From assembly GCA_964436045.1 (NCBI GenBank), contig CAYTBN010000007.1, positions 62,001-126,000 on the forward strand: 64,000 nucleotides of DNA, written 5' to 3'. Below the pieces are notes generated by a model. That model did not search any database, was not told the origin of the DNA, and worked only from the letters and a program-made list of their open reading frames with translations. The position numbers and the translations under genes are program-made. This document shows positions 8,091-17,324 of this stretch, piece after piece (position 1 is the stretch's first letter; each line of letters starts with the position of its first letter). Source of the DNA: CAYTBN01 sp964436045. Lineage in GTDB: Bacteria > Myxococcota_A > UBA796 > UBA9615 > CAYRNR01.

Positions 8091-9910
8091 ACGGGGACGG
8101 GCTGCCCGAGCTGGCGATCGCCGTCGCCTCGGTGGTCGTCTATACCGGGATCCTGCCCATCGAACTGCAGGCGGGCGGGACCCTGATCGTGCCCGGCCGG
8201 CGGGTACTCGACGGCGACCTGGGCAGCGTGAGAGAGGGCTGGTTCCTGGCCGGCAGCGCGGGTCAGCAGGAGCCCGTCTTCACCGGCGCCTCCTACCTCC
8301 CTCGGCTCACCGCCCACGGGCCGGACGGATTCCTGATCGGCGAGCTGATGCACCATCGGGGCGCGGGGGCGGTGGTCAGGGTGCCCGCGACCGTTGTCGC
8401 CGCTCCGGCACGACCGCTGACGATCTCACCATCCGGCTGGGTCGACGGCCCCGGTCTCTCCCCGCGGATCGAGCTGGACGACGGGCTGCTCAGCGGCGTG
8501 GGTGAGGGAACCGCAGTCGGCGGCGAGTTCACCTTCGGTTCGGCGGCGACCGCCCTCGATGGCGCCCCCTTCCTGGCCATCGCCGCCATGCAGACCACCG
8601 GGCCCGAGACCCGTCCCCGTGCGGGCACCGAGCTCGTCCCGCGGGCGCGGCTCGACGAGCTGCAAGGGACGCTGGCAGAGACCGACGACCTGGAGCCCTG
8701 GCGCATCCTCGGCGACGAGCACCCGTCGCCCGAGTGGCTGGACGAGGACGCACTGGAGACCGATCTGGGCCGGGTCGCTCAGCACATCGAGGCGTCCAGC
8801 GGGTGGTGGACGGTCCTCCTCGCAGCGTGCCTGCTGCTGTCCCCGGAGTACGGCGACCATCAGTGCCTGGCGGACTTCGCGGGGCTGTTCCAGTTCGCGC
8901 CAACTGCCATGGCCTCCTACCCGCGATCGGCCCATGTGCCCGCCGGCTTCGAGGAGGGACTGGTGATCGGCGAACCACTCTTCGACGGCGGTCGCGGAGC
9001 CTTGCATGCCGTGTTGCCCGACTGGACCCAGGCGCCCGCTGGCTCCGTCGAGCTGGCGCCACTGGCCACGCCCCCCGAGGGATGGATGGTCTCGAGGCTG
9101 GACGGCGAGCCGGGATCCTGGCTGGGGCACTCGGTGGCGATGCCAGGGGACATGGACGGAGACGGCCTCGACGACATCGTGGTCGGCGCCCCCGGCGTCC
9201 CGGCCGACCAGGACGCGATCCCCGGCGCTGCCCACCTGCTGCTCTCCCGGTTGCACGCGGACCACGACGGCGATGGACTCGGGATCTCGGGCGGCGACGG
9301 CGACGACGGCGACCCGGAGTCCTACCCGGGCGCCACGGAACGCTGCGACGGCGCGGACAACGACTGTGACGGCGTCGTCCCCCTCGACGAGCACGACGAA
9401 GACGACGATGGCCACATGCCCTGCGGCGGGGACTGCGATGACGCCGACCCGGAGCGCTACCCCGCCGATGCCGACGGCGACGGCTACGGCCCCTGCGACG
9501 GAGATTGCGACGACGGTGATCCCGAGCTGGACCCGGGCGACCGCGACGGCGACGGCTACTCGACCTGCGACGGCGATTGCGACGACTCCGATCCCGACCG
9601 CGATCTGGGCGACCTGGACGGGGACGGCTGGTCGAGCTGCGGAGCCGTCCGCGACTGTGATGACCACGACGCGTCCATCCACCCGGACGCCGACGAGACC
9701 GGCGACGGCGTCGACAACGACTGCGACGGACTGGTCGACGAGGGAGTGCCGACGGCGATGGGTTGCGGTTGGAGCGACGCGGGGCGGTCCGCCGACCTGA
9801 TGCGTCCGGGCGCGTTCCTCGCCCTGGGCTTGCTCCTCAGCCTGCGGATCCGCCCCCGGCGGCGGGATCCCGCCGGTATGCGTCGACCCCGGTCAACGCC
9901 GAGAGGGTGA
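7931..9910 (+). CDS. FG-GAP/MopE-type surface protein with C-terminal sorting tail, 5' end damaged
   Basis: 659 residues from the first start codon, but coding character in this frame begins near 7790, before the GTG at 7931, so the N-terminus and signal peptide are missing. GEVWLLDG and LDDLDGDGLPELAIA are FG-GAP/VCBS-type blade motifs, and MDGDGLDDIVVGAP near residue 410 is another. The C-terminal third holds five to six DCDD-x-PGA-x-CDGxDNDCDG repeats of the Ca/metal-binding MopE/thrombospondin-3 type. The end (GCGW, a hydrophobic helix, then RIRPRRR) resembles a MYXO-CTERM sorting signal for anchoring at the cell surface. The last 74 nt overlap the convergent deacetylase gene. Confidence 0.75.
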   Translation: MWLLDGGGAAVGAVDATEVLWERGRLWWEGESDDGAAWVPNDVGYELATLDDLDGDGLPELAIAVASVVVYTGILPIELQAGGTLIVPGRRVLDGDLGSVREGWFLAGSAGQQEPVFTGASYLPRLTAHGPDGFLIGELMHHRGAGAVVRVPATVVAAPARPLTISPSGWVDGPGLSPRIELDDGLLSGVGEGTAVGGEFTFGSAATALDGAPFLAIAAMQTTGPETRPRAGTELVPRARLDELQGTLAETDDLEPWRILGDEHPSPEWLDEDALETDLGRVAQHIEASSGWWTVLLAACLLLSPEYGDHQCLADFAGLFQFAPTAMASYPRSAHVPAGFEEGLVIGEPLFDGGRGALHAVLPDWTQAPAGSVELAPLATPPEGWMVSRLDGEPGSWLGHSVAMPGDMDGDGLDDIVVGAPGVPADQDAIPGAAHLLLSRLHADHDGDGLGISGGDGDDGDPESYPGATERCDGADNDCDGVVPLDEHDEDDDGHMPCGGDCDDADPERYPADADGDGYGPCDGDCDDGDPELDPGDRDGDGYSTCDGDCDDSDPDRDLGDLDGDGWSSCGAVRDCDDHDASIHPDADETGDGVDNDCDGLVDEGVPTAMGCGWSDAGRSADLMRPGAFLALGLLLSLRIRPRRRDPAGMRRPRSTPRG

Positions 9911-10661
9911 CCCCCCGCAAGCCGCGGGCCTCCAGCTCGTCGAGGATCGCTGGCAGGGCCTCCAGGGACGCCGGCGTCCCCGAGCGCAGCCGATCGTGGA
10001 GCAGCACCACCGCGCCCGCACGCAGCCCGGGGAGAATCCGACGGAGCAGGGACTCCGCGCTGGTCGGCACGCCGTCGCGGGCGCGGACGGTCCAGCCGAC
10101 GATGGTCCATCCTCCCCGGCGCGCCACCCGGTGGATGCGGGGGTTGAGCAGCCCCACCGGTGGACGGTAGAGCCGCGGGCGGCGACCGATGGCTCCCTCG
10201 ACCGCCGCCTCCGCCCGGCGGAAGTCCCGCACCAGCCAGTCCATCGCGGGGACGCTGCTGGCCAGGGAGTGGTCATAGGAGTGGATCCCCACCTCGTGAC
10301 CGGCGTCGACCAGGCCACGCAACAGCTCTCGGTGCTGCTCCGCTCGCTCGCCGACCACGAAGAACGTCCCGTGGAATCCCCGCGCCTCCAGCAAACGTGC
10401 GATCTCGCGGGTGAACCGGGGAGCGGGACCGTCGTCGAAGGTCAGGGCCAGCCGATCCCCGGCCGTCGGTCCGCTGACGAGCACCTGGCCGAAGATCCCG
10501 GAGCCCACCCAGGTCACGCCCACGGCCACGGCGCCGGCGAAGAGGATGCCTGCCGCGGCAACGGGCCAGAGGGGGCGGCCGGGCACCACCCAGGCACAGG
10601 CGACTCCGATGGCGACCATGGCGGCCAGCGTCGGCAGGATCCAGCGGCGGTCGGGGGACAT
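9837..10661 (-). CDS. Polysaccharide deacetylase (NodB homology domain), membrane-anchored
   Basis: 274 residues. Two hydrophobic segments (about 9-27 and 31-53) anchor a NodB domain outside the cytoplasmic membrane. The metal and catalytic motifs are present: LTFDDGP (Asp76/Asp77), HSYDH (His127/His131) and RPPVG. The enzyme would remove N-acetyl or O-acetyl groups from a surface glycan, peptidoglycan or chitin-like polymer. The ATG at 10661 follows the stop of the HD protein by 34 nt on the same strand, so it may be the last gene of the 14519-9837 operon. The exact substrate cannot be inferred. Confidence 0.9.
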   Translation of the reverse strand: MSPDRRWILPTLAAMVAIGVACAWVVPGRPLWPVAAAGILFAGAVAVGVTWVGSGIFGQVLVSGPTAGDRLALTFDDGPAPRFTREIARLLEARGFHGTFFVVGERAEQHRELLRGLVDAGHEVGIHSYDHSLASSVPAMDWLVRDFRRAEAAVEGAIGRRPRLYRPPVGLLNPRIHRVARRGGWTIVGWTVRARDGVPTSAESLLRRILPGLRAGAVVLLHDRLRSGTPASLEALPAILDELEARGLRGVTLSALTGVDAYRRDPAAGGGSAG

Positions 10662-10695
10662 GGCGCAGGGACAACCGGGGTGGGATCCCGGGAGC

Positions 10696-12444
10696 CTAGT
10701 CCTCCTCGTCGTCCTCGCTGTCGAAGTCCTCGATCTCCAGGGTCACCTCCGTCTCGTCGACCTGGTTGTCCGGCCCGACGATGCGGACGGTGGAGGTGAT
10801 GACCGGGACGTCGCCGTCATCGGACTCGCGCTCGTCCTCGATCTCGATCTCGGTCTCGCCCTCGGCCTCATCCTCCGGCCCGATCGCCTCCACCACTGGC
10901 GGTGGCGGTGGCGCCGTCTCCTCGGCCACTTCACCCAGCGCCGCGGCGTCGCCGAAGATGGCGCCGCGGATGTCGATGCCCGCGTCCTCGGGGTTGAGGG
11001 TCTTGACGATCCAGCTGTGGCGCTGATCCTCGTCCATCAGGTCGACCGCCTCGTCCAGGCGTTCGTTGTCGGCGCTGACGATCAGTCGCACGACCGGGCG
11101 CTTGAAACCGTCGCCGGGTCGGCCGCTGCTGATCACGATACCGATCTCGCGGGTGTTGAGCCGCACCAACGTGCCAAAGGGGTAGCGCCCCATCACCTGC
11201 ACGAACGCCCGCACGATCACCGGATCAAATCGGCTGCCGGAGCCGGCGATCACCCGCTGCAGCGCCTGGGGCGGCAGGATCTCGTGCTCGCCGGTCTCGG
11301 GATCGGGGGCGACCATCGCGTCGTAGTGGTCGCAGACCTGCACGATCCGGCTGAACACGCCCAGCCGGTTGGTGAAGATAGGCGGGAAGCCGCCGGGGCG
11401 GCGGAAGTGCATGTGGTGTTCGAGGGCGACCCGCATCCGGCGAGCCTTGTGGGGCTGGTAGCCCTTCTCGTTGCCGACGATCATCACGCCGGTGACCGGG
11501 TGCAGCTGGCGATTCTCCTCCCGGCGCCGCTGGAACTCCGGATCCCCCCGCACCGCTGGCTCCAGGTAGGTGTAGCCCACGTCGTGGAACACGGCCGCCG
11601 AACCCAGCTCGCGGAGGTGGACCTTGGATATCCCCAGCTTCTGGCCGACGGCGATGGCAAGGTTGGCCACGTTCAAGCTGTGGTTGAAGTAGGGGTCGTC
11701 CGCCCCCTGGATCGTGTGCAGCTTCAGCGACGCGTCGAAGTCCTGCACGCTCAGGTCGATCATCTCCTGAACCGCGCGGCGCACCTTCAGGGGGTTGGCG
11801 AATCCCTCGGCGACGACCACGTCGGCGTAGTCGCGCAGCGCAGCGATGCCGTAGGCGAAGTTGGTCGTGGCCTCCTCGCCGATGTCCTCATCATCCTCGT
11901 CGTAGTCCTCGTCGTACTCCTCCTCGTCCCCCATCGCCTGGACGAAGGGCTTCTCGGCGGCGACCGGGACGTTGCCCTCGGCGATGGCGGCGCGCAGGGA
12001 CTCGAGCTTGTCCTCTTCCTTCGGCGGCCGGGCCACGAGCGCCATGATCAAGGCCCGCGCCTCCTCGTCGGAGAGGGACCTGGACAGTGTCAGCCCGCCG
12101 CACTCGTGCCCCCCGAGCACCGTGGTGATGTGCTGCAAGTTGCCGTAGTTGCGGGCCTCGACCCGGATCCGCACGTCGTTGATGTAGGCCTCGCCCTCCG
12201 CGACGATGAACTGGGCGGTGCCCAGCCCTTCGATCAGGGCGCGGATCGTCTTGACCATCCGCTCGATGGAATAGTTGGTGGCCTCGTTCTCCGCCGCGTG
12301 GATCACGAAGGTCCGTGTCGCCATGAACAGCTCGTTGACCAGATCGAGGCCCCGCTCGCGGGAGATGGCGACCTCGGCCTCCTCCTCGCGGGCGGTGGCC
12401 CGCATCTTGGTCAGATCGACGCGTTCGTCGGCTGCCTCGCTCAC
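10696..12444 (-). CDS. HD-domain protein derived from the HD-GYP family
   Basis: 582 residues. The N-terminal module (about 35-140) has the pattern TRTFVIH-x-AENEA followed by a beta-rich part ending in YINDVRIRV, and it is shared with the HEAT-like protein encoded just upstream. An acidic linker (about 172-192) follows. The HD domain shows NHSLNVA, FHDVGYTY (His287/Asp288), EHHMHF and GGFPP. These correspond to the HDIGK, HHE and GYP boxes of cyclic-di-GMP phosphodiesterases, but Lys is Tyr and GYP is GFP. Activity is therefore uncertain. The C-terminus is very acidic. The GTG start at 12444 overlaps the previous stop as GTGA. A signalling role beside the window's PilZ protein is plausible. 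Confidence 0.8.
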   Translation of the reverse strand: MSEAADERVDLTKMRATAREEEAEVAISRERGLDLVNELFMATRTFVIHAAENEATNYSIERMVKTIRALIEGLGTAQFIVAEGEAYINDVRIRVEARNYGNLQHITTVLGGHECGGLTLSRSLSDEEARALIMALVARPPKEEDKLESLRAAIAEGNVPVAAEKPFVQAMGDEEEYDEDYDEDDEDIGEEATTNFAYGIAALRDYADVVVAEGFANPLKVRRAVQEMIDLSVQDFDASLKLHTIQGADDPYFNHSLNVANLAIAVGQKLGISKVHLRELGSAAVFHDVGYTYLEPAVRGDPEFQRRREENRQLHPVTGVMIVGNEKGYQPHKARRMRVALEHHMHFRRPGGFPPIFTNRLGVFSRIVQVCDHYDAMVAPDPETGEHEILPPQALQRVIAGSGSRFDPVIVRAFVQVMGRYPFGTLVRLNTREIGIVISSGRPGDGFKRPVVRLIVSADNERLDEAVDLMDEDQRHSWIVKTLNPEDAGIDIRGAIFGDAAALGEVAEETAPPPPPVVEAIGPEDEAEGETEIEIEDERESDDGDVPVITSTVRIVGPDNQVDETEVTLEIEDFDSEDDEED

Positions 12445-14519
12445 GCCTGCTCCCCCCCGTCCTTGGAGATGGCCTCGGCCTGGCGGCGGCTGCCCAGTTC
12501 GACGTAGGCCCGCAGCGCCTTCCTCCTGAATTCCATGGAACCGGTGTCCTTGAATCGGCGGAGTATATCGAGGGCCTCGTCGCTCCCGATCTCGACCAGG
12601 GCGGGCAGCGCGTGCTCGTTCCACGCCTTCTGGTCGGTGCTCAGCAAACCCCAGATCCGCGGGATCTTGATCCTGTCGGCCAGCCAGCGCAGCGCCGCCT
12701 CGGGACCGACGCTGGCGATGGCCATCAGCAGCATCTCACGCCGCTTCCGGCTCCACCCCTCGAAGTCGGGCAGCTCGGCGAGCTCCATCATCGCCACCTG
12801 GGTCCGCGGGTCCTTGCGCTCGATGACCAGCCCCAGCGCCCGGATACGGACGTCGCGGTCGCTGTCGGTCATCGCCCAGATCAGCGCCTTGCGGGCCGCC
12901 TCGTCGTACTCGTAGGTCGACAGCAGGTCCAGCAGGTGCATGCGGACGCCCAGGCTGGGGTGCCGGATGGTCTTGGCCAGGGTCGCCCGGGCCGTCTCGT
13001 CCTCGATCAGCGCCAGCGCGTCCATCGCGGTCATCACGTCGAGGTCGTTCTCGATCCGAAGCTGGTCGCCGAGCCACGCCATGTCGACGCCCTCGCTCTC
13101 CAGCAGGTGGTCCAGCAGCACGCGTCGGAACACGGGCAACATCTCGCAGCGCAGCAGGGTCAGCAGGTCGTCGACGCTGACCAGGGCGTCCAGCGCCCGC
13201 AGGTACTCCCGCAGGTCCCAGGGCCCGTCCCCGTCCGGCGGAGCGGCCGCCACCACCTGCTGCAATGCCTCCTCGCCGTAGAACCCGGTCAGCAGGTCGC
13301 GCGCCAGCTCCTCCATCACCTCGGCGTACTCCCCGGAGGTCTCCACATCCACCAGGAAGGCGACCAGGTTGCCCAGCTCGTCCACCAGCCCCTCGGAGAG
13401 CAGGTATCGCTTGCCGTCGCGCACCAGGCCGTTGAGCTGATCGACCTCGAAGGTCTCCTCCTCGGCCATGCTCAGGTCCAACAGGTAGTCCACCAGACGG
13501 GTGAGGACGTTGGTCTCCTCCTCGTCCAGCTCGGCCTGGACCTGCCCGATCTCGTCCTCCCCGAGCTCGGGATAGGCGATCTCGACGGCGGTCCCCTCGA
13601 ACTCCAGCTCGTAATCCTGGCGGCCGGGGTAGATCCCCTCCAGCCAGCGGGCCTGCATGTCGCCGCCGATGAAGTCGGCGGGGTCGAACCCATCGATGTC
13701 GTCCTCGTCCGTGGCCAGGTGGAACAGATCGGGCTTCGCGTCGTCGCCCTCGCCGGCCTGGCCCGCCGCCGCTCCGCCCGCGCCCTCTCCGCCCGCGCCC
13801 GCCGCCCCCGGCCCGCCGCCTGCGCCGCCGCCGGCGCCACCCTTGCCGCCCGGTCCCCGCTTCTTCGACCCCGGCTTGCGGGCCTTGCCCGGCCTGCGAC
13901 GTGCCTTCCCGCGCCCCTTGATCCGGTCCATGATCTCGGGCACGGCTGCGTCCTGGGCCGCCCGTCCGGCGCCGACCCCGGCCTGGACGAACCCCTTGAC
14001 CTCGGCATAGCGGATGGTCTTGAAGTCGGCCTTCCACATCCGGGTGACAACGTCGTCGCCGTGGCGGTTCACCCCGGTGAGGCGCATGCCCAGGATCTTG
14101 GCCAGCTCCATCAGCTCCTCGCCGGTGATGTCCGAGCTGAAGTGCAGCCGGCGAATGCCATCGCGGAACAGCCGGAATGGAATGCTGTGCTCCCGGTCCG
14201 AGTCCTCGTAGATCTTCTCGCCGTCGATCATGAAGGCCGTGGCGGTGACCCGCAGGTCGATCTCGCCGCGGTCGTGGAGCACCGACCCCATCTCCTCCCA
14301 CAACTTCTCGAAGAAGTTGCCGACGGCGCGGTTGGAAGCGTTGTAGAAGCCCAGGGACCGGGAGAAGCGCGCGAACGAGGTCAGCAGTTTGGCCAGGGGG
14401 AACAACTCCGGGGGCAGCCCCCGCCGCATCCCCGGGCCGTATTCGTAGCCCTTCGGAAGTGCGGGTAGCTCCTCACTGCCGTCGCTGGTGACGATATTCT
14501 TGACGCCTTCGTCCGCCAC
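12441..14519 (-). CDS. HEAT-repeat-like signalling protein with shared N-terminal module
   Basis: 692 residues from the GTG at 14519, which has GGGAG just upstream; an ATG at 14582 would add 21 residues. The N-terminal module (SRSLGFYNASNRA up to AFMIDGEKIYEDSD) parallels that of the following HD protein. Then comes a low-complexity Lys/Gly/Ala-rich linker, an acidic middle region, and about 250 C-terminal residues of helical repeats of HEAT/armadillo type (for example VMTAMDALALIEDETARA and DRDVRIRALGLVIERKD). No catalytic motif is visible, so it is probably a scaffold acting with the HD protein, to which it is coupled by GTGA. It lies divergent to the Lon-like gene across a short promoter region. 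Confidence 0.7.
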   Translation of the reverse strand: MADEGVKNIVTSDGSEELPALPKGYEYGPGMRRGLPPELFPLAKLLTSFARFSRSLGFYNASNRAVGNFFEKLWEEMGSVLHDRGEIDLRVTATAFMIDGEKIYEDSDREHSIPFRLFRDGIRRLHFSSDITGEELMELAKILGMRLTGVNRHGDDVVTRMWKADFKTIRYAEVKGFVQAGVGAGRAAQDAAVPEIMDRIKGRGKARRRPGKARKPGSKKRGPGGKGGAGGGAGGGPGAAGAGGEGAGGAAAGQAGEGDDAKPDLFHLATDEDDIDGFDPADFIGGDMQARWLEGIYPGRQDYELEFEGTAVEIAYPELGEDEIGQVQAELDEEETNVLTRLVDYLLDLSMAEEETFEVDQLNGLVRDGKRYLLSEGLVDELGNLVAFLVDVETSGEYAEVMEELARDLLTGFYGEEALQQVVAAAPPDGDGPWDLREYLRALDALVSVDDLLTLLRCEMLPVFRRVLLDHLLESEGVDMAWLGDQLRIENDLDVMTAMDALALIEDETARATLAKTIRHPSLGVRMHLLDLLSTYEYDEAARKALIWAMTDSDRDVRIRALGLVIERKDPRTQVAMMELAELPDFEGWSRKRREMLLMAIASVGPEAALRWLADRIKIPRIWGLLSTDQKAWNEHALPALVEIGSDEALDILRRFKDTGSMEFRRKALRAYVELGSRRQAEAISKDGGEQA

Positions 14520-14661
14520 GCGTCTCCCTGGCCGGGTTTCGCTGATCCCGGCGATCCTTAGATCGTAGGGGCCTTCGCGCATCGCGCGCAAGAGTCGATC
14601 GAAGAACGCTGGTACACTGCACCGCGCCGCGGAACGCGGCCACTGGGCCTCAGGAGGTTCG

Positions 14662-17142
14662 ATGGCACCCCGACGATCCAAGCGCCCCAAGCACCAACCC
14701 TTGTCCGCGAACGAGGTGCGCTGGGCTTGCGATCCAGGCAGCTTCGACTTCGAGACCACCGAGACACTGGGCAGTCCCGAGCCCTTCCTGGGCCAGAAGC
14801 GCGCCCTGCGCGCCCTGCAATTTGGCGCCCAGGCACACAACCCCGGTTTTAACGTCTTCGTCGTGGGCCAACACGGCACGGGCCGGACCTCCATGTCCCG
14901 CCAGTTCCTCGAGCGGCTGGCGGCCACCCGCCGGACGCCGCCGGACTACTGCTACGTCCACGACTTCGACAACGGCGGCGAGGCCCACGCGCTGCGCCTG
15001 CCGCCCGGCACCGGCCGCAAGCTGCGGGATGGAATGCTGGCGGTGGTCAAGGAGCTGCGCCAGTCCCTGCCGCGGGCCTTCGAGGAGGAGGACTACGAGC
15101 GCGACCGGATGGCCATCCGGATGACCATCGAGCAACGCCAGGCGGAGGTGTTCGAGAACCTGCGGCAGGCGGCGGAGGACAAGGGGTTTGCCATCGCCCG
15201 CACCCAGCAGGGTTTTGCGGTCGCCCCCGTGCGGGAGGGTGTCGTCCTCGAACCGGCGCAGCTGGCCGAGCTGGACGACGAGGAGCAGGATGAGCTCAAG
15301 GTCGCCGAGAAGGCGGTCCGCGACCTGTTGCGGCAGACGTTGCGCCAGTTCCGGGATATCGAGAAGAGCTCGATCCGGGATCTCGAAGATCTGGAGCGGG
15401 AGAGCGCCGATTCGGTGGTGGCCCACGCGATCTCCGATCTGATGGAGGCCACCGGGGATCTCGAGGACGTGCAGGCCTATCTCGAGGCCGTCAAGGGCGA
15501 CATCCTCGGCAATCTGGACGAGTTCAAGGCCGACGACGAGGAGGCCGAGGCGGGGATGATGAGCCCGGGCCACATGGAGGTGCCCTTCCCCTTCATCGAT
15601 CGCTACAAGGTCAACCTGCTGGTGGACAACAGCGCCAACGCGGGCGCTCCCGTGATCCAGGAGGACTTCCCCACCTACCGAAACCTGCTGGGCCGCATCA
15701 ACCACGAGGCCCACTTCGGCAACATGGTCACCCACTTCTCGATGATCCGCCCGGGGTCGCTGCACCTGGCCAACGGCGGCTTCCTGGTGATCGACGCCGA
15801 GGATCTGCTGCGGAATCCCCAGGCCTGGGACGGCCTCAAGCGGGCGCTGCGGGTCAAGCACCTCAAGCTCGAGGAGCCCTTCGAGCAGCTGAAGATCCAG
15901 GCAACCGTGGACATCGAGCCCGATCCGATCCCCCTGGACGTCAAGGTGGTGCTCATCGGCACACCGCTGATCTTCCACCTGCTTCACAACAACGACTCGG
16001 ACTTCCCCGAGCTGTTCAAGGTCACCGCCGAGTTCCGCCCCAGCATGGGACGCTCCGACCGGTCCATCGAGGCCTTCGCCGGCTTCTGCGCGGCACGCTG
16101 CGAGGAGCTGGAGCTCCTCCCACTGGAGGCCAACGCGGTGGCCCGGCTGTGCGAGCACTCCGCCCGCTCGGCGGGCCAGCAGGATCGGCTGGATCTCCGC
16201 TTCCGGGATCTCATCGACCTGATCCACGAGAGCGACTTCTGGGCCCGGCAAACCTGTTACGACAAGGGCCTGCCAGCACCATGCGCGATCCACGCCGACC
16301 ACGTGGACATCGCGGTCAACCAGCGCAGTGATCGGGGACGGAACCTGCAGGAGACGGTCGTTCGGTTGATCGGCGAGGGCACGATCCGCATCGACCTCGA
16401 CGATCCGGTGGTGGGCCAGATCAACGGGCTCACCGTGCTGCAGGTGGGCCAGACGCCGTTCGGAGCGCCGGCCCGGCTGTCGGCGCGGATCACCGCCGGC
16501 CAGGGATACGTGGTCAACGTGGAGCGCGAGGTCCAGCTCTCCGGCCCGTTCCACAACAAGGGCGTGCTGATCCTGACCGGATACATCAAGGGCAAGTACG
16601 GCCGACACTACCCCCTGTCGGTCAACGCGTCGGTGGTGTTCGAGCAGAGCTACTCGCCGGTCGATGGCGACAGCGCGACCCTCGCGGAGATCTGCGCCAT
16701 CGTCAGCGCGGCGGCCGAGCTCCCCCTCCGCCAGGACGTGGCGGTCACCGGTTCGGTGGACCAGATGGGACAGGTCCAGGCGGTCGGAGGGGTGAACGAG
16801 AAGATCGAGGGATTCTGGACCGCGATCCAGGCGCTGCAGCCCGGGCGCACCGCGGGTGTGATCCTGCCCCGCACGAACGTCCGCCATCTGATGCTGGATC
16901 AGGAGCTGGTGGAAGCAGTCCGGCTCGGTCAGCTCTCCATCTGGCCTGTGGACACCGTCGACCAGGCCCTCGAGATCCTCACGGGCATGCCGGCTGTCCA
17001 GATCGACGTGCTGGTCGAGGACCACCTCGAGACCCTGCGCGACAACGTCAAGGGCGGGCCGCCGGGGGCGGAGTCGATGGTGATCCTGTCCCAGGCGGAC
17101 GGAATACCCACCGGCCCGCCGGATCCGACCCCCAAGCGCTAG
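14662..17142 (+). CDS. Lon-related ATP-dependent protease (LonB/YcbZ type)
   Basis: 826 residues. The N-terminal AAA module has a P-loop with Arg instead of Lys (GQHGTGRTS, residues 69-77), as is common in the YcbZ/AAA_32 family, and LANGGFLVIDAEDLL as Walker B region. A charged helical insertion covers about 115-290. The C-terminal Lon protease domain carries the Ser-Lys dyad: Ser671 in DGDSAT and Lys714 in GGVNEKIEG, 43 residues apart as in classical Lon. It should unfold and degrade damaged or regulatory proteins in the cytoplasm. AGGAGG lies before the ATG, and TACACT at 14613-14618 is a possible -10. Its TAG stop is formed by the junction with a hairpin element. Confidence 0.92.
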   Translation: MAPRRSKRPKHQPLSANEVRWACDPGSFDFETTETLGSPEPFLGQKRALRALQFGAQAHNPGFNVFVVGQHGTGRTSMSRQFLERLAATRRTPPDYCYVHDFDNGGEAHALRLPPGTGRKLRDGMLAVVKELRQSLPRAFEEEDYERDRMAIRMTIEQRQAEVFENLRQAAEDKGFAIARTQQGFAVAPVREGVVLEPAQLAELDDEEQDELKVAEKAVRDLLRQTLRQFRDIEKSSIRDLEDLERESADSVVAHAISDLMEATGDLEDVQAYLEAVKGDILGNLDEFKADDEEAEAGMMSPGHMEVPFPFIDRYKVNLLVDNSANAGAPVIQEDFPTYRNLLGRINHEAHFGNMVTHFSMIRPGSLHLANGGFLVIDAEDLLRNPQAWDGLKRALRVKHLKLEEPFEQLKIQATVDIEPDPIPLDVKVVLIGTPLIFHLLHNNDSDFPELFKVTAEFRPSMGRSDRSIEAFAGFCAARCEELELLPLEANAVARLCEHSARSAGQQDRLDLRFRDLIDLIHESDFWARQTCYDKGLPAPCAIHADHVDIAVNQRSDRGRNLQETVVRLIGEGTIRIDLDDPVVGQINGLTVLQVGQTPFGAPARLSARITAGQGYVVNVEREVQLSGPFHNKGVLILTGYIKGKYGRHYPLSVNASVVFEQSYSPVDGDSATLAEICAIVSAAAELPLRQDVAVTGSVDQMGQVQAVGGVNEKIEGFWTAIQALQPGRTAGVILPRTNVRHLMLDQELVEAVRLGQLSIWPVDTVDQALEILTGMPAVQIDVLVEDHLETLRDNVKGGPPGAESMVILSQADGIPTGPPDPTPKR

Positions 17143-17304
17143 GAGTCTGTCGTGCATAGGGCGTCGAAGCGAAAATTCGCCAGGTGCGCCAGATCCGCCC
17201 CCCAAGATGTGGTGGCATATCGGGCTATATGTCCCACATCTTGGGGGGCGGAGATGGTGTGTATGGCGACTTTGCAGCCGATGTCCCTATGCACGACAGG
17301 CTCC
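17142..17304. mobile_element. MITE-like 163-bp long inverted-repeat element between TA dinucleotides
   Basis: Two 72-nt arms (17141-17212 and 17234-17305) form one long imperfect hairpin with a loop of about 21 nt. The outer 21 bases match with one mismatch (AGGAGYCTGTCGTGCATAGGG), the inner 19 match perfectly (CCACATCTTGGGGGGCGGA), and the middle is looser. TA flanks both ends, as expected for a TA target duplication of the IS630/Tc1-mariner or a related type. There is no coding capacity, so it is non-autonomous. The left TA is part of the lon stop codon. The right end lies 20 nt before the dipeptidase start. A family assignment was not possible. Confidence 0.75.
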
Positions 17305-17324
17305 TAACGAGGCGTGGAGACCAC

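Noticed and set aside
14650..17205. Open frame of about 850 codons antisense to the Lon-like gene
   Set aside because: It covers the protease gene exactly and shows no domain; the Lon catalytic motifs are on the plus strand.
17194..17252. Simple intrinsic terminator of the Lon-like gene
   Set aside because: The inner stem alone could act so, but the matching outer ends, equal 72-nt arms and flanking TA pairs are better explained by an inserted element; no T-run follows.
17184..17324. N-terminal extension of the dipeptidase into the upstream frame
   Set aside because: That part lies within the hairpin element and has no ribosome site; the M19 fold begins after 17325.
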